A DNA stretch of 62,557 nucleotides from Mycobacterium sp. UM_CSW. GTDB taxonomy: Bacteria; Actinomycetota; Actinomycetes; Mycobacteriales; Mycobacteriaceae. Positions 1-7,946 of this stretch are shown here, in pieces. How positions within the stretch are numbered: position 1 is the first letter of the stretch; the number at the start of each line of letters is the position of its first letter. The translations under genes were made by a program, and so were the position numbers. The notes under the pieces were generated by a model. The model searched no databases. It was not told where the DNA came from and saw only the letters and a program-made list of their open reading frames with translations. The stretch covers positions 1 to 62,557 of the forward strand of contig NZ_AUWQ01000037.1 of assembly GCF_000455205.1 (NCBI RefSeq), given 5' to 3'.

Positions 1-1
1 C

Positions 2-286
2 ATCTCCGGCAATGGCGGCGCCGGCGGCATCGGTGGGTTCGGCTACACGACCGGCGGGCACGGCGGGGCCGGCGGTACGGCTGGGCCGATCGGCAACGGC
101 GGAGTCGGCGGCGCCGGCGGGGAGGGCCTGGTCACCGGGGGCAACGGCGGTGACGGCGGCGTGGCCGTGCTGATCGGCAACGGCGGCAACGGCGGCAGCG
201 CCGGGGGCGGCCCGACCCCGGGCACGCCCGGCAAAGGCGGCGCCGGCGGCAGCCTGTTCGGTCAGCCCGGGATGGACGGGGTGTAG
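2..286 (+). CDS. PE_PGRS family protein, C-terminal end (5' truncated by window)
   Basis: An open frame enters from the left edge and stops with TAG at 284-286. It is almost entirely Gly-Gly-Ala/Asn repeats (NGGAGG, GNGGNGG), the signature of the PGRS domain of mycobacterial PE_PGRS surface or secreted proteins. It ends in a short non-repetitive tail, [11 protein letters not shown]. The PE domain lies outside the window, so family membership rests on the repeat alone. The role of these proteins is poorly defined; they are generally cell-wall associated or exported by type VII secretion. Confidence 0.85.
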   Translation: MSGNGGAGGIGGFGYTTGGHGGAGGTAGPIGNGGVGGAGGEGLVTGGNGGDGGVAVLIGNGGNGGSAGGGPTPGTPGKGGAGGSLFGQPGMDGV

Positions 287-477
287 GCGCCGGGCGCGCC
301 GGGTGGGCGGTTCACGCCTCACCCGTCACTTTTGTCACCGGACGGTCGGGGTTGGCTTTCTGCCCGCCTCACAGCGACAACTCGCGGGGGGGCGCCGCGC
401 GGGCACCTACCGCGCGGCCAATCACGTTGTCGCTCTGAGGCGGGCACAGCGGCACATCCCGCAACCGGAGAACGCCC

Positions 478-888
478 TTACGCGCCCGTCGGCACCAGGC
501 GCAGCGAGATCGAGTTGATGCAGTACCGCTGATCGGTCGGCGTCGGATAGCCCTCGCCGGCGAACACGTGGCCCAGGTGGCTGTGGCAGTTCGCGCACAG
601 CACCTCGGTGCGCGTCGTGCCCATCGAGTGGTCGGGGCGCAGGATCACCGCGTCCGAGTTCGCCGGGTCGAAGAACGACGGCCAGCCGCAGTGCGACTCG
701 AATTTCTCTGTGCTGCGGAACAATTCGGCGCCGCAGGCCCGACACTGGTAGATGCCTTCCGTCTTGGTGTCGGTGTACTCACCGGTGAACGGCCGCTCGG
801 TGCCGGCCTGGCGCAGCACGTGAAACTCTTCGGGGGTGAGCTTCTGGCGCCACTCGTCGTCGGTCAGCTGAAGCTTGGGGGAAGTCAT
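478..888 (-). CDS. msrB: Peptide-methionine (R)-S-oxide reductase MsrB
   Basis: A 136-residue protein matching the full length of free-standing MsrB. It reduces the R-epimer of methionine sulfoxide in proteins, using thioredoxin-type reductants in the cytoplasm. Two CxxC pairs (Cys49/Cys52 and Cys98/Cys101) form the structural zinc site. The catalytic cysteine is Cys123 in RYCINS, and Cys67 in the SHCGWP motif is a possible resolving cysteine. The start lies 10 nt from the stop of aftC on the same strand, so the two may be co-transcribed. It corresponds to Rv2674 by sequence and gene order. Confidence 0.95.
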   Translation of the reverse strand: MTSPKLQLTDDEWRQKLTPEEFHVLRQAGTERPFTGEYTDTKTEGIYQCRACGAELFRSTEKFESHCGWPSFFDPANSDAVILRPDHSMGTTRTEVLCANCHSHLGHVFAGEGYPTPTDQRYCINSISLRLVPTGA

Positions 889-897
889 GCGTCCACG

Positions 898-2235
898 CTA
901 GCTCGAATGGCGGTGACCCGCTGCGCCCGGCTCCGCCGCGCTTGCGATCACCGCGTCGCGCTCGCGGTCAACGGGCACCCACGCCGGATCGATGCCTTCG
1001 TCCAGCCGGTTTTCGGCCTTGGCGTCCAGGTAGCGGAAGTAGAGCACCGTGAACACCACGATCAGCAGCAGCGACCAGCCGTAGGTGATCTTGAGGTAGT
1101 GCAGCGCGCGGCCGTACCGCATGTGTTGGTAGATCAGCCAGTCGTCCAGCGCCAGGAACCCGTAGACACCCAGCCACGCCGGCCAATTGCGGATCAGCGA
1201 GTTAGGCAGCACCACCGTCATCAAGAAGGGGAACAGCATCATCGAGTAGTAGCCCTGGGCCAGCGGCAGCACCAGCCAGGACCACAGCAGCAGCACGCCC
1301 GACGAGCTGGTGTACCAGAACAGCGGGTCCAGGGTTCGGTAGTAGCGGTACAGCAGCCACAGCGCGCCGATCGCGAGCAGCGTGAACAGAACCCGCAGGA
1401 ACACGATCAGCCAGGTGGGCAGCCCGAAGTACACCCCGTTGCCCTCGATCGAGCTGTTGAAGTAGTCCCGGACGCCGCCGATGTAGGGAAGCGTGCGGGT
1501 GACGAAGTCCATCGGGTCGCTGACCAACGGCCACGCGGCCGCGTTGATGACGACCGGGACCACGATCGCGGGCACCAGGGTCCGCCACTGGCGGTTCAGC
1601 AGCGGCAGCAACAGCAGCGGTCCCAGCACGGGTTTGAGCGTCAGCGTCAGCCCGATGACCGCCCCCGCCCACCACTGATCGCCCACCTGGCCGTCCAGCA
1701 GCCACCTCAGGAAAAGCACCTCGGCCAGCAGCACGCAGCCGTTGATGTTGGTGAACACCAGGGTGCTGGTCACGCTTTCGGTGCAGAACATGGCCAGCAG
1801 TAAGGCGGGCGCGGCCACCGAGGACAGCGTGAATTTGAACAACCGCAGCAACAGATACCAGGCGAGCAGGATCGCGACGGTGTTGATTCCGATGAACAGA
1901 TACCGCGACGGCGTGAAGGACAGGTACCCGAAGGGCGCCATCAAGAGCGTGCCGCCGGGCGGATACAGGTAGTGCGGGTCGACGTAGTCGAAGTGCTCGT
2001 TGTAGATGTCCCAGCCGCGCCGGAAGTTCAGCACCGCCCGGTAGACCGGCTTGAAGTCATCGGTGATGTTGCCGTTGAGCGTGAGGATGATGCTGCGGTG
2101 CAGCACTGACATGATGGCCAACGGCCACAACACCGACCGCACTACCGTCGCGGTGCTCGGTGCGCTGGTGCGGGGACGGAACGCGGCCAGCACCGAATCG
2201 CGCAGGCCGGTTCGGGTCGAGTCAGCTGCCGTCAC
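898..2235 (-). CDS. aftC: Alpha-(1->3)-arabinofuranosyltransferase AftC
   Basis: A polytopic membrane protein of about 445 residues with at least eight hydrophobic segments. It belongs to the GT-C arabinofuranosyltransferases, which use decaprenyl-phosphoryl-arabinose to place alpha-1,3 branch points in arabinogalactan and lipoarabinomannan. The N-terminal loop after the first membrane segment carries an acidic stretch (NGNITDDFKPVY) of the kind that holds the catalytic Asp in GT-C enzymes. GTG at 2235 is preferred; a TTG nine nucleotides upstream is possible. Position between msrB and a Rv2672-type hydrolase matches Rv2673. Confidence 0.92.
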   Translation of the reverse strand: MTAADSTRTGLRDSVLAAFRPRTSAPSTATVVRSVLWPLAIMSVLHRSIILTLNGNITDDFKPVYRAVLNFRRGWDIYNEHFDYVDPHYLYPPGGTLLMAPFGYLSFTPSRYLFIGINTVAILLAWYLLLRLFKFTLSSVAAPALLLAMFCTESVTSTLVFTNINGCVLLAEVLFLRWLLDGQVGDQWWAGAVIGLTLTLKPVLGPLLLLPLLNRQWRTLVPAIVVPVVINAAAWPLVSDPMDFVTRTLPYIGGVRDYFNSSIEGNGVYFGLPTWLIVFLRVLFTLLAIGALWLLYRYYRTLDPLFWYTSSSGVLLLWSWLVLPLAQGYYSMMLFPFLMTVVLPNSLIRNWPAWLGVYGFLALDDWLIYQHMRYGRALHYLKITYGWSLLLIVVFTVLYFRYLDAKAENRLDEGIDPAWVPVDRERDAVIASAAEPGAAGHRHSS

Positions 2236-2248
2236 GAAGCGCAAAGTA

Positions 2249-3808
2249 TCAGGCGGGACAGTAGGTGTCGGTCCCGGGCAGTTTGCCGCTGTTGAGATAG
2301 CCGATCAGCGGCGCGACGGCGCAGGGCGAATAGATGCTGGCGCCGTGGCCGATGCCCTGCCACATCACCCGCTTGCTGGCCGCGTTGGCGTTGATGATCA
2401 TGGCCGCGGTCGCGGCGGCTCCCTCGTTGCCGACGATCGGGTCGTTCTGCACGCCCGCCAGCAGGACGTCCACCTTGAGGTCCTTGGGCGGCGCGGGCGG
2501 CGGAATCGTCGGCCAGTGCACGCATTTCACCAAGTTCAGCGCGGCTACGGTGCCGAACTGGGGATACAGCTTCGCCCACGCCACCACGAGCTCGCGCACC
2601 CGGTCCGGGGTCGGCCGGTTGATGGAATCGCTGCAGGAGTTGACGAACTGGCCGTCCGAATCGGTGAGGGAGTAGGCGTGGGCGATCAGGTTGTTCAGCT
2701 GGTTGGCGTCCCCGGAGCGGGCGGCCGCCAGCGCGCCGGCCAGGCTCTGGGTGGCGCCGACGCGTCCGCCGGAGGGGAATCCCAACGCGACGGTGATCGC
2801 AGTGGCCACCGCGGACACCGGCGCGCCGCCGGGCCCCTTGCCCGCGCGGGCGTCGGCCAGCATCGCGCTGATGGCGCCCTTGGGGTCCGGGCCCAGCGGG
2901 CAGTTGACGGCGACGCACTGGGCGGCGAACGCGTCGAGCGCGGCCTGCTGGCCCTTGACCTGTTGCTCGGCGGCGGCCTCGGCGTTGACGCCCAAGGCAA
3001 TTGGGGAGTCGAGGATCAGCCGGGCGACCCGGTCGGGCCGCGACGCGGCATAGGCCAGCGCCACCTGGGCGCCGTTGCCGATCCCCACCAGCGCGACCGC
3101 CGGCACGTCCCACAGGCTGCGCAGCCGCTCGATGTCGGAGGCGGCGTGCGAGTTGTCGTAGGCCGAGGAGCCCGGGGCGATGGCGTCGGTGCAGTTGGTG
3201 GTGGCGGTGTTGGAGAGGTCGGACAGGTTGGCGACCGGGTCGTCGCCGGCCTGGAACTGCGCCTGGTCGCGCATGGCCTGGCGGTCGAGCTGGTCGCGGC
3301 AGTCGATGGGGCTCGACATGCCGATGCCACGGCGGTCGACGGCCACGATCGGGTGGGTTTGCAGCACGTCGGCGCCGCCCCGGGCGAGCCAGGCGGGCAA
3401 CTGCGTCGACGACGGCAGGTCCGAGCCGGTGGTGAAGACGAGCGGCCCGGCGTCGTGCGGCGTCTTGTCCGAGCGCGCGCGGACCACGCCGATGCTCAGC
3501 GTTCCCGACCCGCCGCCCGTCGGGTCGAGGTCGGCGTCGTAGTTCGCGCAGTCCAGCTGCACGCCGGGCGCCGCGGGGACAGCCGCGTCGCCGAACACCT
3601 TCGCCGTGCAGTCGCGCCAGGACAGGTCGTTCTTGGGGGCGGCGATCGGCGGCGGACCGGCCGGCGGGGGCTTCGAGGTGGGCACGCCCTGGGGGCGGGC
3701 GCCGGAATTGGTGGCGAAGCGCGGGTCCGCGCCCAGGCCGGGGACGCAGCCGGCGATCAGCGCGCTCACCGCCACCAGGATTGTGGCGGACGCGATCTGC
3801 CGACTCAT
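2249..3808 (-). CDS. Secreted TAP-like alpha/beta-hydrolase lipoprotein (Rv2672 type)
   Basis: About 519 residues with a lipoprotein signal peptide ending in a lipobox (LIAGC). A long alpha/beta-hydrolase domain and a TAP-like C-terminal domain follow, as in tripeptidyl aminopeptidase-type proteases. The C-terminal part keeps a plausible acid (NDPI) and histidine (GIGHGAS). The expected nucleophile elbow GxSxG reads GIGNG, so the serine is missing at that place. It lies immediately upstream of aftC on the same strand (13 nt gap). Rv2672 is annotated as a probable secreted protease; activity here is uncertain because of the elbow. GTG at 3817 is an alternative start. Confidence 0.88.
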   Translation of the reverse strand: MSRQIASATILVAVSALIAGCVPGLGADPRFATNSGARPQGVPTSKPPPAGPPPIAAPKNDLSWRDCTAKVFGDAAVPAAPGVQLDCANYDADLDPTGGGSGTLSIGVVRARSDKTPHDAGPLVFTTGSDLPSSTQLPAWLARGGADVLQTHPIVAVDRRGIGMSSPIDCRDQLDRQAMRDQAQFQAGDDPVANLSDLSNTATTNCTDAIAPGSSAYDNSHAASDIERLRSLWDVPAVALVGIGNGAQVALAYAASRPDRVARLILDSPIALGVNAEAAAEQQVKGQQAALDAFAAQCVAVNCPLGPDPKGAISAMLADARAGKGPGGAPVSAVATAITVALGFPSGGRVGATQSLAGALAAARSGDANQLNNLIAHAYSLTDSDGQFVNSCSDSINRPTPDRVRELVVAWAKLYPQFGTVAALNLVKCVHWPTIPPPAPPKDLKVDVLLAGVQNDPIVGNEGAAATAAMIINANAASKRVMWQGIGHGASIYSPCAVAPLIGYLNSGKLPGTDTYCPA

Positions 3809-3832
3809 GCCGACCACAGTAGCTTCGACTTT

Positions 3833-4588
3833 TCAGCCCCGGACGTAACGGGCGTATAGGTAGCCGGCGTCGTCGGTGAGCAGGTGGGCGCGGCGCATCC
3901 GGGTCAGCACCTGGCCCGGGCCCGTCGCGATGCGCCGGGCCAGCCCGCCGACCAGGTAGGGCGCGATCGTCAGGCACAGCTCGTCGAGCAGGTCGCGGTC
4001 GACGAACGCGCCGAGCAGCATCGGCCCGCCCTCGGTCAGCACGTGGCGCATTCCGCGCGCCGCCAGGGCCGCCAGCAGGGCGGCCTCGTCGACCTGACCG
4101 GGATCGCCGCCGGAGCACTCGAGCACCTCGCACAGGTCGCCGAGTCGCCGGCTCGTCTCCGCGGCCGACGCCGCGCAGGTGAGCACCAGGGGCGGCACCT
4201 CGGTGCGGGTGAACACCGCCATGTCGCGGTCGAGGCGGCCGGACTTGGTGACGATCGCCAGCTGCGGGACCTCGCTTTGCCCGCGGGTCTGCCGGGCCTG
4301 TCGCTGCGCGACGGCCAGGTGCGCGCCGGAATAGCCCTCGATGCGCACGGTGCCCGCGCCGACCACGATCACGTCGGCCAGTTCGCGCAGCAGGTTGAAG
4401 ATGTGCCGGTCGCCGGGCCCGCCCATGGTGCCGCTGCTGCCGTCGGCGGTGGCGCCGCCGTCCACGCTGGTGATGAAATTCGCCCGCACGCATGTGCCGT
4501 CGGTGTCCGGATAGCCGTACAGGCGGGCGAGTTCGGCGTCGTCGATTTCCCGCGTCGACCCGAGCAGCGTCAACCGGGTCTCTGGCAT
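3833..4588 (-). CDS. ribD: RibD C-terminal-domain reductase (Rv2671 type)
   Basis: A 251-residue protein made of the RibD_C / dihydrofolate-reductase-like fold only, without the N-terminal deaminase of full RibD. Recognisable pieces are the NFITSVDGG strand near residue 40, the NADPH-binding segment VIVVGAGTVRIEGY near 95, and the TEGGPMLLGAF loop near 190. Family members reduce a pyrimidine or pterin with NADPH; Rv2671 is reported to substitute for dihydrofolate reductase when overproduced. It sits upstream of the hydrolase and aftC genes on the same strand, and is divergent from the ATPase gene, whose start lies about 35 nt away. Confidence 0.9.
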   Translation of the reverse strand: MPETRLTLLGSTREIDDAELARLYGYPDTDGTCVRANFITSVDGGATADGSSGTMGGPGDRHIFNLLRELADVIVVGAGTVRIEGYSGAHLAVAQRQARQTRGQSEVPQLAIVTKSGRLDRDMAVFTRTEVPPLVLTCAASAAETSRRLGDLCEVLECSGGDPGQVDEAALLAALAARGMRHVLTEGGPMLLGAFVDRDLLDELCLTIAPYLVGGLARRIATGPGQVLTRMRRAHLLTDDAGYLYARYVRG

Positions 4589-4622
4589 GAGCTTGATTGC
4601 AGCACGCCGCTACAGTTCGTGC

Positions 4623-5663
4623 ATGCACGGGGGCCGCGTGGGGCATCTGGTGGATCGGCATCCGACCGTGTCGCCGGAGCGATTGATCGCCCAATTGCGG
4701 CCGCCGCCAACGTTCGCCGACGTGAGCTTCGCGTCGTATCGGCCCGATCCAAGGGAACCGAGCCAGGCGGCCGCCGTCGCGGCCTGCCAGGACTTCTGCC
4801 GGCAGGCCGTGGAGCGGCGGGCCGGCCGCCGAAAACTGTTGGGCAAGCGCGCCGTGCTGCCCGGCGTCGGGCTGTATCTCGACGGCGGCTTCGGCGTGGG
4901 CAAGACCCACCTGCTCGCCTCGGCCTACTACCAGCTGCCGGGGGAAGGGCCCGAGCCGCCAACGCCCAAGGCCTTCGCCACCTTTGGCGAGCTCACCCAG
5001 CTCGCCGGGGTGTTCGGCTACGTCGAATGCATCGACATGCTGGCGGGTTACACCGCGGTGTGCATCGACGAGTTCGAGCTCGACGACCCCGGCAACACCA
5101 CCCTGATCTCGCGGCTGCTGTCCTCGTTGGTGGAGCGGGGGGTGTCGGTGGCGGCCACCTCGAACACCCTGCCCGAGCAGCTCGGCGAGGGCCGCTTCGC
5201 CGCCCAGGACTTCCTGCGCGAGATCAACACGCTGGCAAGCATTTTCACCACGGTGCGGATCGAGGGGCCCGACTACCGGCATCGCGGGCTGCCGCTGGCG
5301 CCGCAGCCGCTGTCGGACGAGGAGGTCGCCGCGCGTGCCGCGACCGTCGACGGGGCGACGCTGGACGATTTCGACGCGCTGTGCGCGCACCTGGCCACCA
5401 TGCACCCTTCGCGGTATCTGACGCTGATCGAGGGCGTGACGGCGGTGTTCCTGACCGGCGTGCACGGCATCGACGACCAGAACGTGGCACTGAGGCTGGT
5501 GTCGTTGACCGACCGGCTTTACGACGCCGGCATCCCGGTTGTCGCCTCCGGCGCGCCGCTGGACACGGTGTTCAGCGAGGAGATGCTGGCCGGTGGCTAT
5601 CGAAAGAAATATCTGCGGGCTACGTCGCGGCTGGTGGCGCTGACCCAAGCTCGCGAACCATGA
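4623..5663 (+). CDS. AFG1/ZapE-family ATPase (Rv2670c type)
   Basis: About 346 residues of the AFG1-like P-loop ATPase family, called ZapE in Enterobacteria, where it acts at the division ring. Walker A is GGFGVGKTH at residues 88-96. Walker B is the VCIDEFEL segment, followed by sensor-like ATSNTLP. ATG at 4623 is chosen because MHGGRVGHLVDRHP reads like the conserved N-terminus; an ATG at 4587 overlapping the ribD start is possible. The 3' end overlaps the convergent GNAT gene by 44 nt. Cellular role in mycobacteria is not established. Confidence 0.9.
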   Translation: MHGGRVGHLVDRHPTVSPERLIAQLRPPPTFADVSFASYRPDPREPSQAAAVAACQDFCRQAVERRAGRRKLLGKRAVLPGVGLYLDGGFGVGKTHLLASAYYQLPGEGPEPPTPKAFATFGELTQLAGVFGYVECIDMLAGYTAVCIDEFELDDPGNTTLISRLLSSLVERGVSVAATSNTLPEQLGEGRFAAQDFLREINTLASIFTTVRIEGPDYRHRGLPLAPQPLSDEEVAARAATVDGATLDDFDALCAHLATMHPSRYLTLIEGVTAVFLTGVHGIDDQNVALRLVSLTDRLYDAGIPVVASGAPLDTVFSEEMLAGGYRKKYLRATSRLVALTQAREP

Positions 5664-6156
5664 GGTAGTCGTTCTCGAGGCGGGCGCCCACCCGAAAGGT
5701 CCTGGTGCCGTTGACCGTAAAGCCATGCTTGGCGTAAAAGCGTTGCGCGCGTTGGTTTGCCTGGTTGACGCCCAGCCAGACGCGCTGCGCGCCCCACTTC
5801 TCGGCGGTGGCCACGCTGAGCTCCATCAGCGCCGCCGCCGCCCCGGTGCCGTGGTGTTCGGGCAGCACGTAGATCTTCGACAGCTCGGCGGAGTCGGTGC
5901 CATCGCGAATCACCATGGCGTAGCCGATGATTCGGCCGCCGCGCGCGGCGGTGATGATCGCGCGGTCCGGGTCGGCCAGGTATTCGGCGAAGCGCTCCGC
6001 CGACAGGTTGGCGTCGATGAACGACGCGATGTCTTCAGGAGCGGTAGTGGGCGGGCAGGCTAGCGGAAAGGTTTGCGCGGCAACGGTAGCCAGGTCCCCG
6101 GCGTCAACCGGGCCCGTGGCGACCGTCAGAGATTCCCCGCGGATCAAAGATTCCAT
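5620..6156 (-). CDS. GNAT-family N-acetyltransferase (Rv2669 type)
   Basis: A 178-residue single-domain GNAT protein. The acetyl-CoA binding loop is visible as LPEHHGTGAAAALM (around residue 110), preceded by the beta-4 strand AELSKIYV. The late NQRAQRFYAKHGF motif is typical of the family. The substrate cannot be inferred. ATG at 6156 lies inside the 3' end of the upstream secreted-protein gene (13 nt overlap), so the two are probably translationally coupled. The C-terminus overlaps the convergent ATPase gene. Confidence 0.9.
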   Translation of the reverse strand: MESLIRGESLTVATGPVDAGDLATVAAQTFPLACPPTTAPEDIASFIDANLSAERFAEYLADPDRAIITAARGGRIIGYAMVIRDGTDSAELSKIYVLPEHHGTGAAAALMELSVATAEKWGAQRVWLGVNQANQRAQRFYAKHGFTVNGTRTFRVGARLENDYLMVRELGSAPPAAT

Positions 6157-6653
6157 TGGGCGAGGTGATAGCCCGTCTTCTTGTCCAGCAGGACCACGGT
6201 GGAGACCGGGTCGCGGTAGGCGTCCCAATACACCGCTCCGCGCACGATCGCCCCGTTCGGCGCGTTGACGAGCACGTTGTCCAGCGCGTCGGGCGCGTCG
6301 GAGGCCCGCGGCTTGTAGGCGTCGGCGAACGGGGTGACGCCGTCGAAGCTGAACTCGGTCGCCATGATGAACGGATTGGGCACCCGGACCGCGCGAATCG
6401 TCACATCGGCGCGGTCGACGGTGCTGCCCGGGAAGCTTTTGATCGGAACGCCCTCGCGGGTGTAGCCGAATCCCGGCGGCGGGTCGCACGGGGCCACGCT
6501 GCTGACGGTGACGTCGGCGACGTACTTGCCGGTGTCCACCCGCAGGGTGTCACCGAGGTGACCGATCGGCGCGTCACCCGCCCACGCGCGCGGCGCGGAG
6601 ACGTTCGCGACCGCGACGATCAAGATGGACAAGGCAATCAGCCAGCGGTGCAT
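6144..6653 (-). CDS. Secreted protein of unknown function (Rv2668 type)
   Basis: A 169-residue protein with a clear signal peptide (MHRWLIALSILIVAVANVSA, cleavage near PRAWA-GD). The mature part resembles the small DUF1942/MPT63-like beta-sandwich type of exported mycobacterial proteins, but I do not recognise a catalytic motif. It lies 21 nt downstream of clpC2 and overlaps the following GNAT gene, so the three likely form one transcript. Assignment to Rv2668 rests mainly on gene order. Confidence 0.85.
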   Translation of the reverse strand: MHRWLIALSILIVAVANVSAPRAWAGDAPIGHLGDTLRVDTGKYVADVTVSSVAPCDPPPGFGYTREGVPIKSFPGSTVDRADVTIRAVRVPNPFIMATEFSFDGVTPFADAYKPRASDAPDALDNVLVNAPNGAIVRGAVYWDAYRDPVSTVVLLDKKTGYHLAQWNL

Positions 6654-6674
6654 CCTCGCATGATTGCACAGGCG

Positions 6675-7412
6675 CTACGGCGAAGGGGAGGGGTCGGTCC
6701 CGGCGCTCAGCGATTCGAGCGCATCGACCAAATCCGTTTCGACGCGCTCCTTGTCGACGCCGCACCGGTGCAGCGGTCCCGCTCCGTCCTCGAGTTCGAG
6801 CAGCGCCAGCAGCAGGTGTTCGGTGCCGATGTAGTTGTGGCCCAGCCGAAGTGCCTCGCGGAAGGTCAGCTCCAGCGCCTTGCGCGCCGGGCCGCTGGAC
6901 GGGATGAGCTCAGGGGGTTCGCCGGCCGCCGGGGGCAGGCTGACGGCCGCCCGGATGGTGTCGGGGTCCACCTTCTGCCGCTTCAGCAGCACCGTCGCCA
7001 GCGCGGCCGGGTCGGTGAGCAGGCCGAGCAGCAGGTGGTCGGGGGTGATCTCGCTGTTGCCGGCCTCGTGCGCGGCGTTCTGGGCCGCCACCACCGCGCT
7101 GCGGGCCCGGGGCGTGAACCGCCCGAAGCCCTGCTCGGGGTCCAGCGTGGTGGGCTCGGCGCGGGGAACGAACCGCTTTTGGGCGGCCTGCTTTGTGACG
7201 CCCATGCTTTTGCCGATGTCGGTCCAGGAGGCGCCCGACCGGCGGGCCTGGTCGACGAAGTGCCCGATCAGGTGGTCGGCGACCTCGCCGAGGTGCTCGG
7301 CGGCCAGGACGGCGTCGGCGAGCTGGTCCAGCACGTCCGGGTGCACCCGTTTGATGGCGTTGATCAGCTCGTCGAGGCGGACGGGATAGGCGATCGGGGT
7401 CGGTTCGGACAT
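6675..7412 (-). CDS. clpC2: ClpC2: HTH plus Clp-N domain protein without ATPase modules
   Basis: A 245-residue protein with a helix-turn-helix-like segment at about residues 62-80 (WTDIGKSMGVTKQAAQKR) and a double Clp N-terminal repeat from about residue 98 to 240. No Walker motifs are present, so it cannot unfold proteins itself. Mycobacterial ClpC2 (Rv2667) has been described as binding ClpC1-targeting cyclic peptides such as cyclomarin through the Clp-N domain and as controlling its own expression. Two perfect palindromes begin 4 nt upstream of the ATG and fit that autoregulatory role. It heads the three-gene transcript with the Rv2668-type and GNAT genes. Confidence 0.93.
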   Translation of the reverse strand: MSEPTPIAYPVRLDELINAIKRVHPDVLDQLADAVLAAEHLGEVADHLIGHFVDQARRSGASWTDIGKSMGVTKQAAQKRFVPRAEPTTLDPEQGFGRFTPRARSAVVAAQNAAHEAGNSEITPDHLLLGLLTDPAALATVLLKRQKVDPDTIRAAVSLPPAAGEPPELIPSSGPARKALELTFREALRLGHNYIGTEHLLLALLELEDGAGPLHRCGVDKERVETDLVDALESLSAGTDPSPSP

Positions 7413-7415
7413 GCC

Positions 7416-7461
7416 GTCAACGGTAGGTTGACGAACGCGCGGTTGTCAACCTCAAGTTGAC
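7416..7461. promoter_or_regulatory. Paired 17-bp palindromic operators upstream of clpC2
   Basis: Two copies of GTCAAC-N5-GTTGAC lie at 7416-7432 (spacer GGTAG) and 7445-7461 (spacer CTCAA), centres 29 bp apart. Both are perfect inverted repeats and sit between the clpC2 start (7412) and the divergent DUF732 gene (start 7512). Duplicated palindromes beside a gene encoding an HTH protein suggest an autorepressor site. Binding by ClpC2 is inferred. Confidence 0.7.
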
Positions 7462-7511
7462 GCCTCGTTTCGGGTGCGGCCGTCCGTCCCCTCTGGCACG
7501 ATCAGGGGGCT

Positions 7512-7844
7512 GTGAAACCGCTGATTCTCACGCTTACGAGCCTTGCCGCCCTGGTCGGCATGGCCGCGCCCGCGCGGGCGGACTACACCGACGACGCCTT
7601 CCTCACCTCGCTGCGCGCGGCCGGCATCACCTTCCCCGACCCGGGGCCCGCAATCGGTGCCGGGAAATGGGTGTGCGACGCGGTGGGCAAGGGGACGCAG
7701 ATGGTGGACGTCGTCAAGACGATCCAGGCCCAGAATCCCGGGCTGCACGGGGACAACGCGGCCCGGTTCACCGCGATCGCGGCCAACGTGTATTGCCCGC
7801 AAACCCTGGCCGCCAGCGGCGGGAAGGTCGACGGCGTCTCGTAG
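7512..7844 (+). CDS. DUF732 secreted protein
   Basis: A 110-residue protein starting at GTG, with a signal peptide ending AAPARA-DYTDDAF. It carries the DUF732 pattern: a first helix FLTSLRAAGITFPDPGPAI, a conserved cysteine in WVCDAV, and a C-terminal cysteine in VYCPQTL. DUF732 proteins are small exported mycobacterial proteins of unknown function. It is divergent from clpC2 and may share the palindrome-containing intergenic region. It is one of four family members within 12 kb here. Confidence 0.88.
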   Translation: MKPLILTLTSLAALVGMAAPARADYTDDAFLTSLRAAGITFPDPGPAIGAGKWVCDAVGKGTQMVDVVKTIQAQNPGLHGDNAARFTAIAANVYCPQTLAASGGKVDGVS

Positions 7845-7946
7845 CGTCACTGGATCTTTACAAACACGCCGGCCAACGGCGGGTTAACGAAACCTGACGT
7901 CAACATTTCACGCTTAGTCTGCTGCGAACAGCGGCCCAGGTGGGGG

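Noticed and set aside
568-1803. A 411-codon plus-strand frame opposite msrB and aftC
   Set aside because: It is the antisense of two well-recognised genes and its product has the His/Gln/Arg-rich composition of a shadow frame.
2051-3859. A 602-codon plus-strand frame opposite the Rv2672-type gene
   Set aside because: It is antisense to a lipoprotein hydrolase with clear domains, and there are no motifs in the plus frame.
2232-5726. A 1164-codon minus-strand frame spanning aftC to the ATPase
   Set aside because: It runs out of phase through several conserved genes and is Arg/Pro-rich low-complexity sequence, typical of shadow frames in high-GC DNA.
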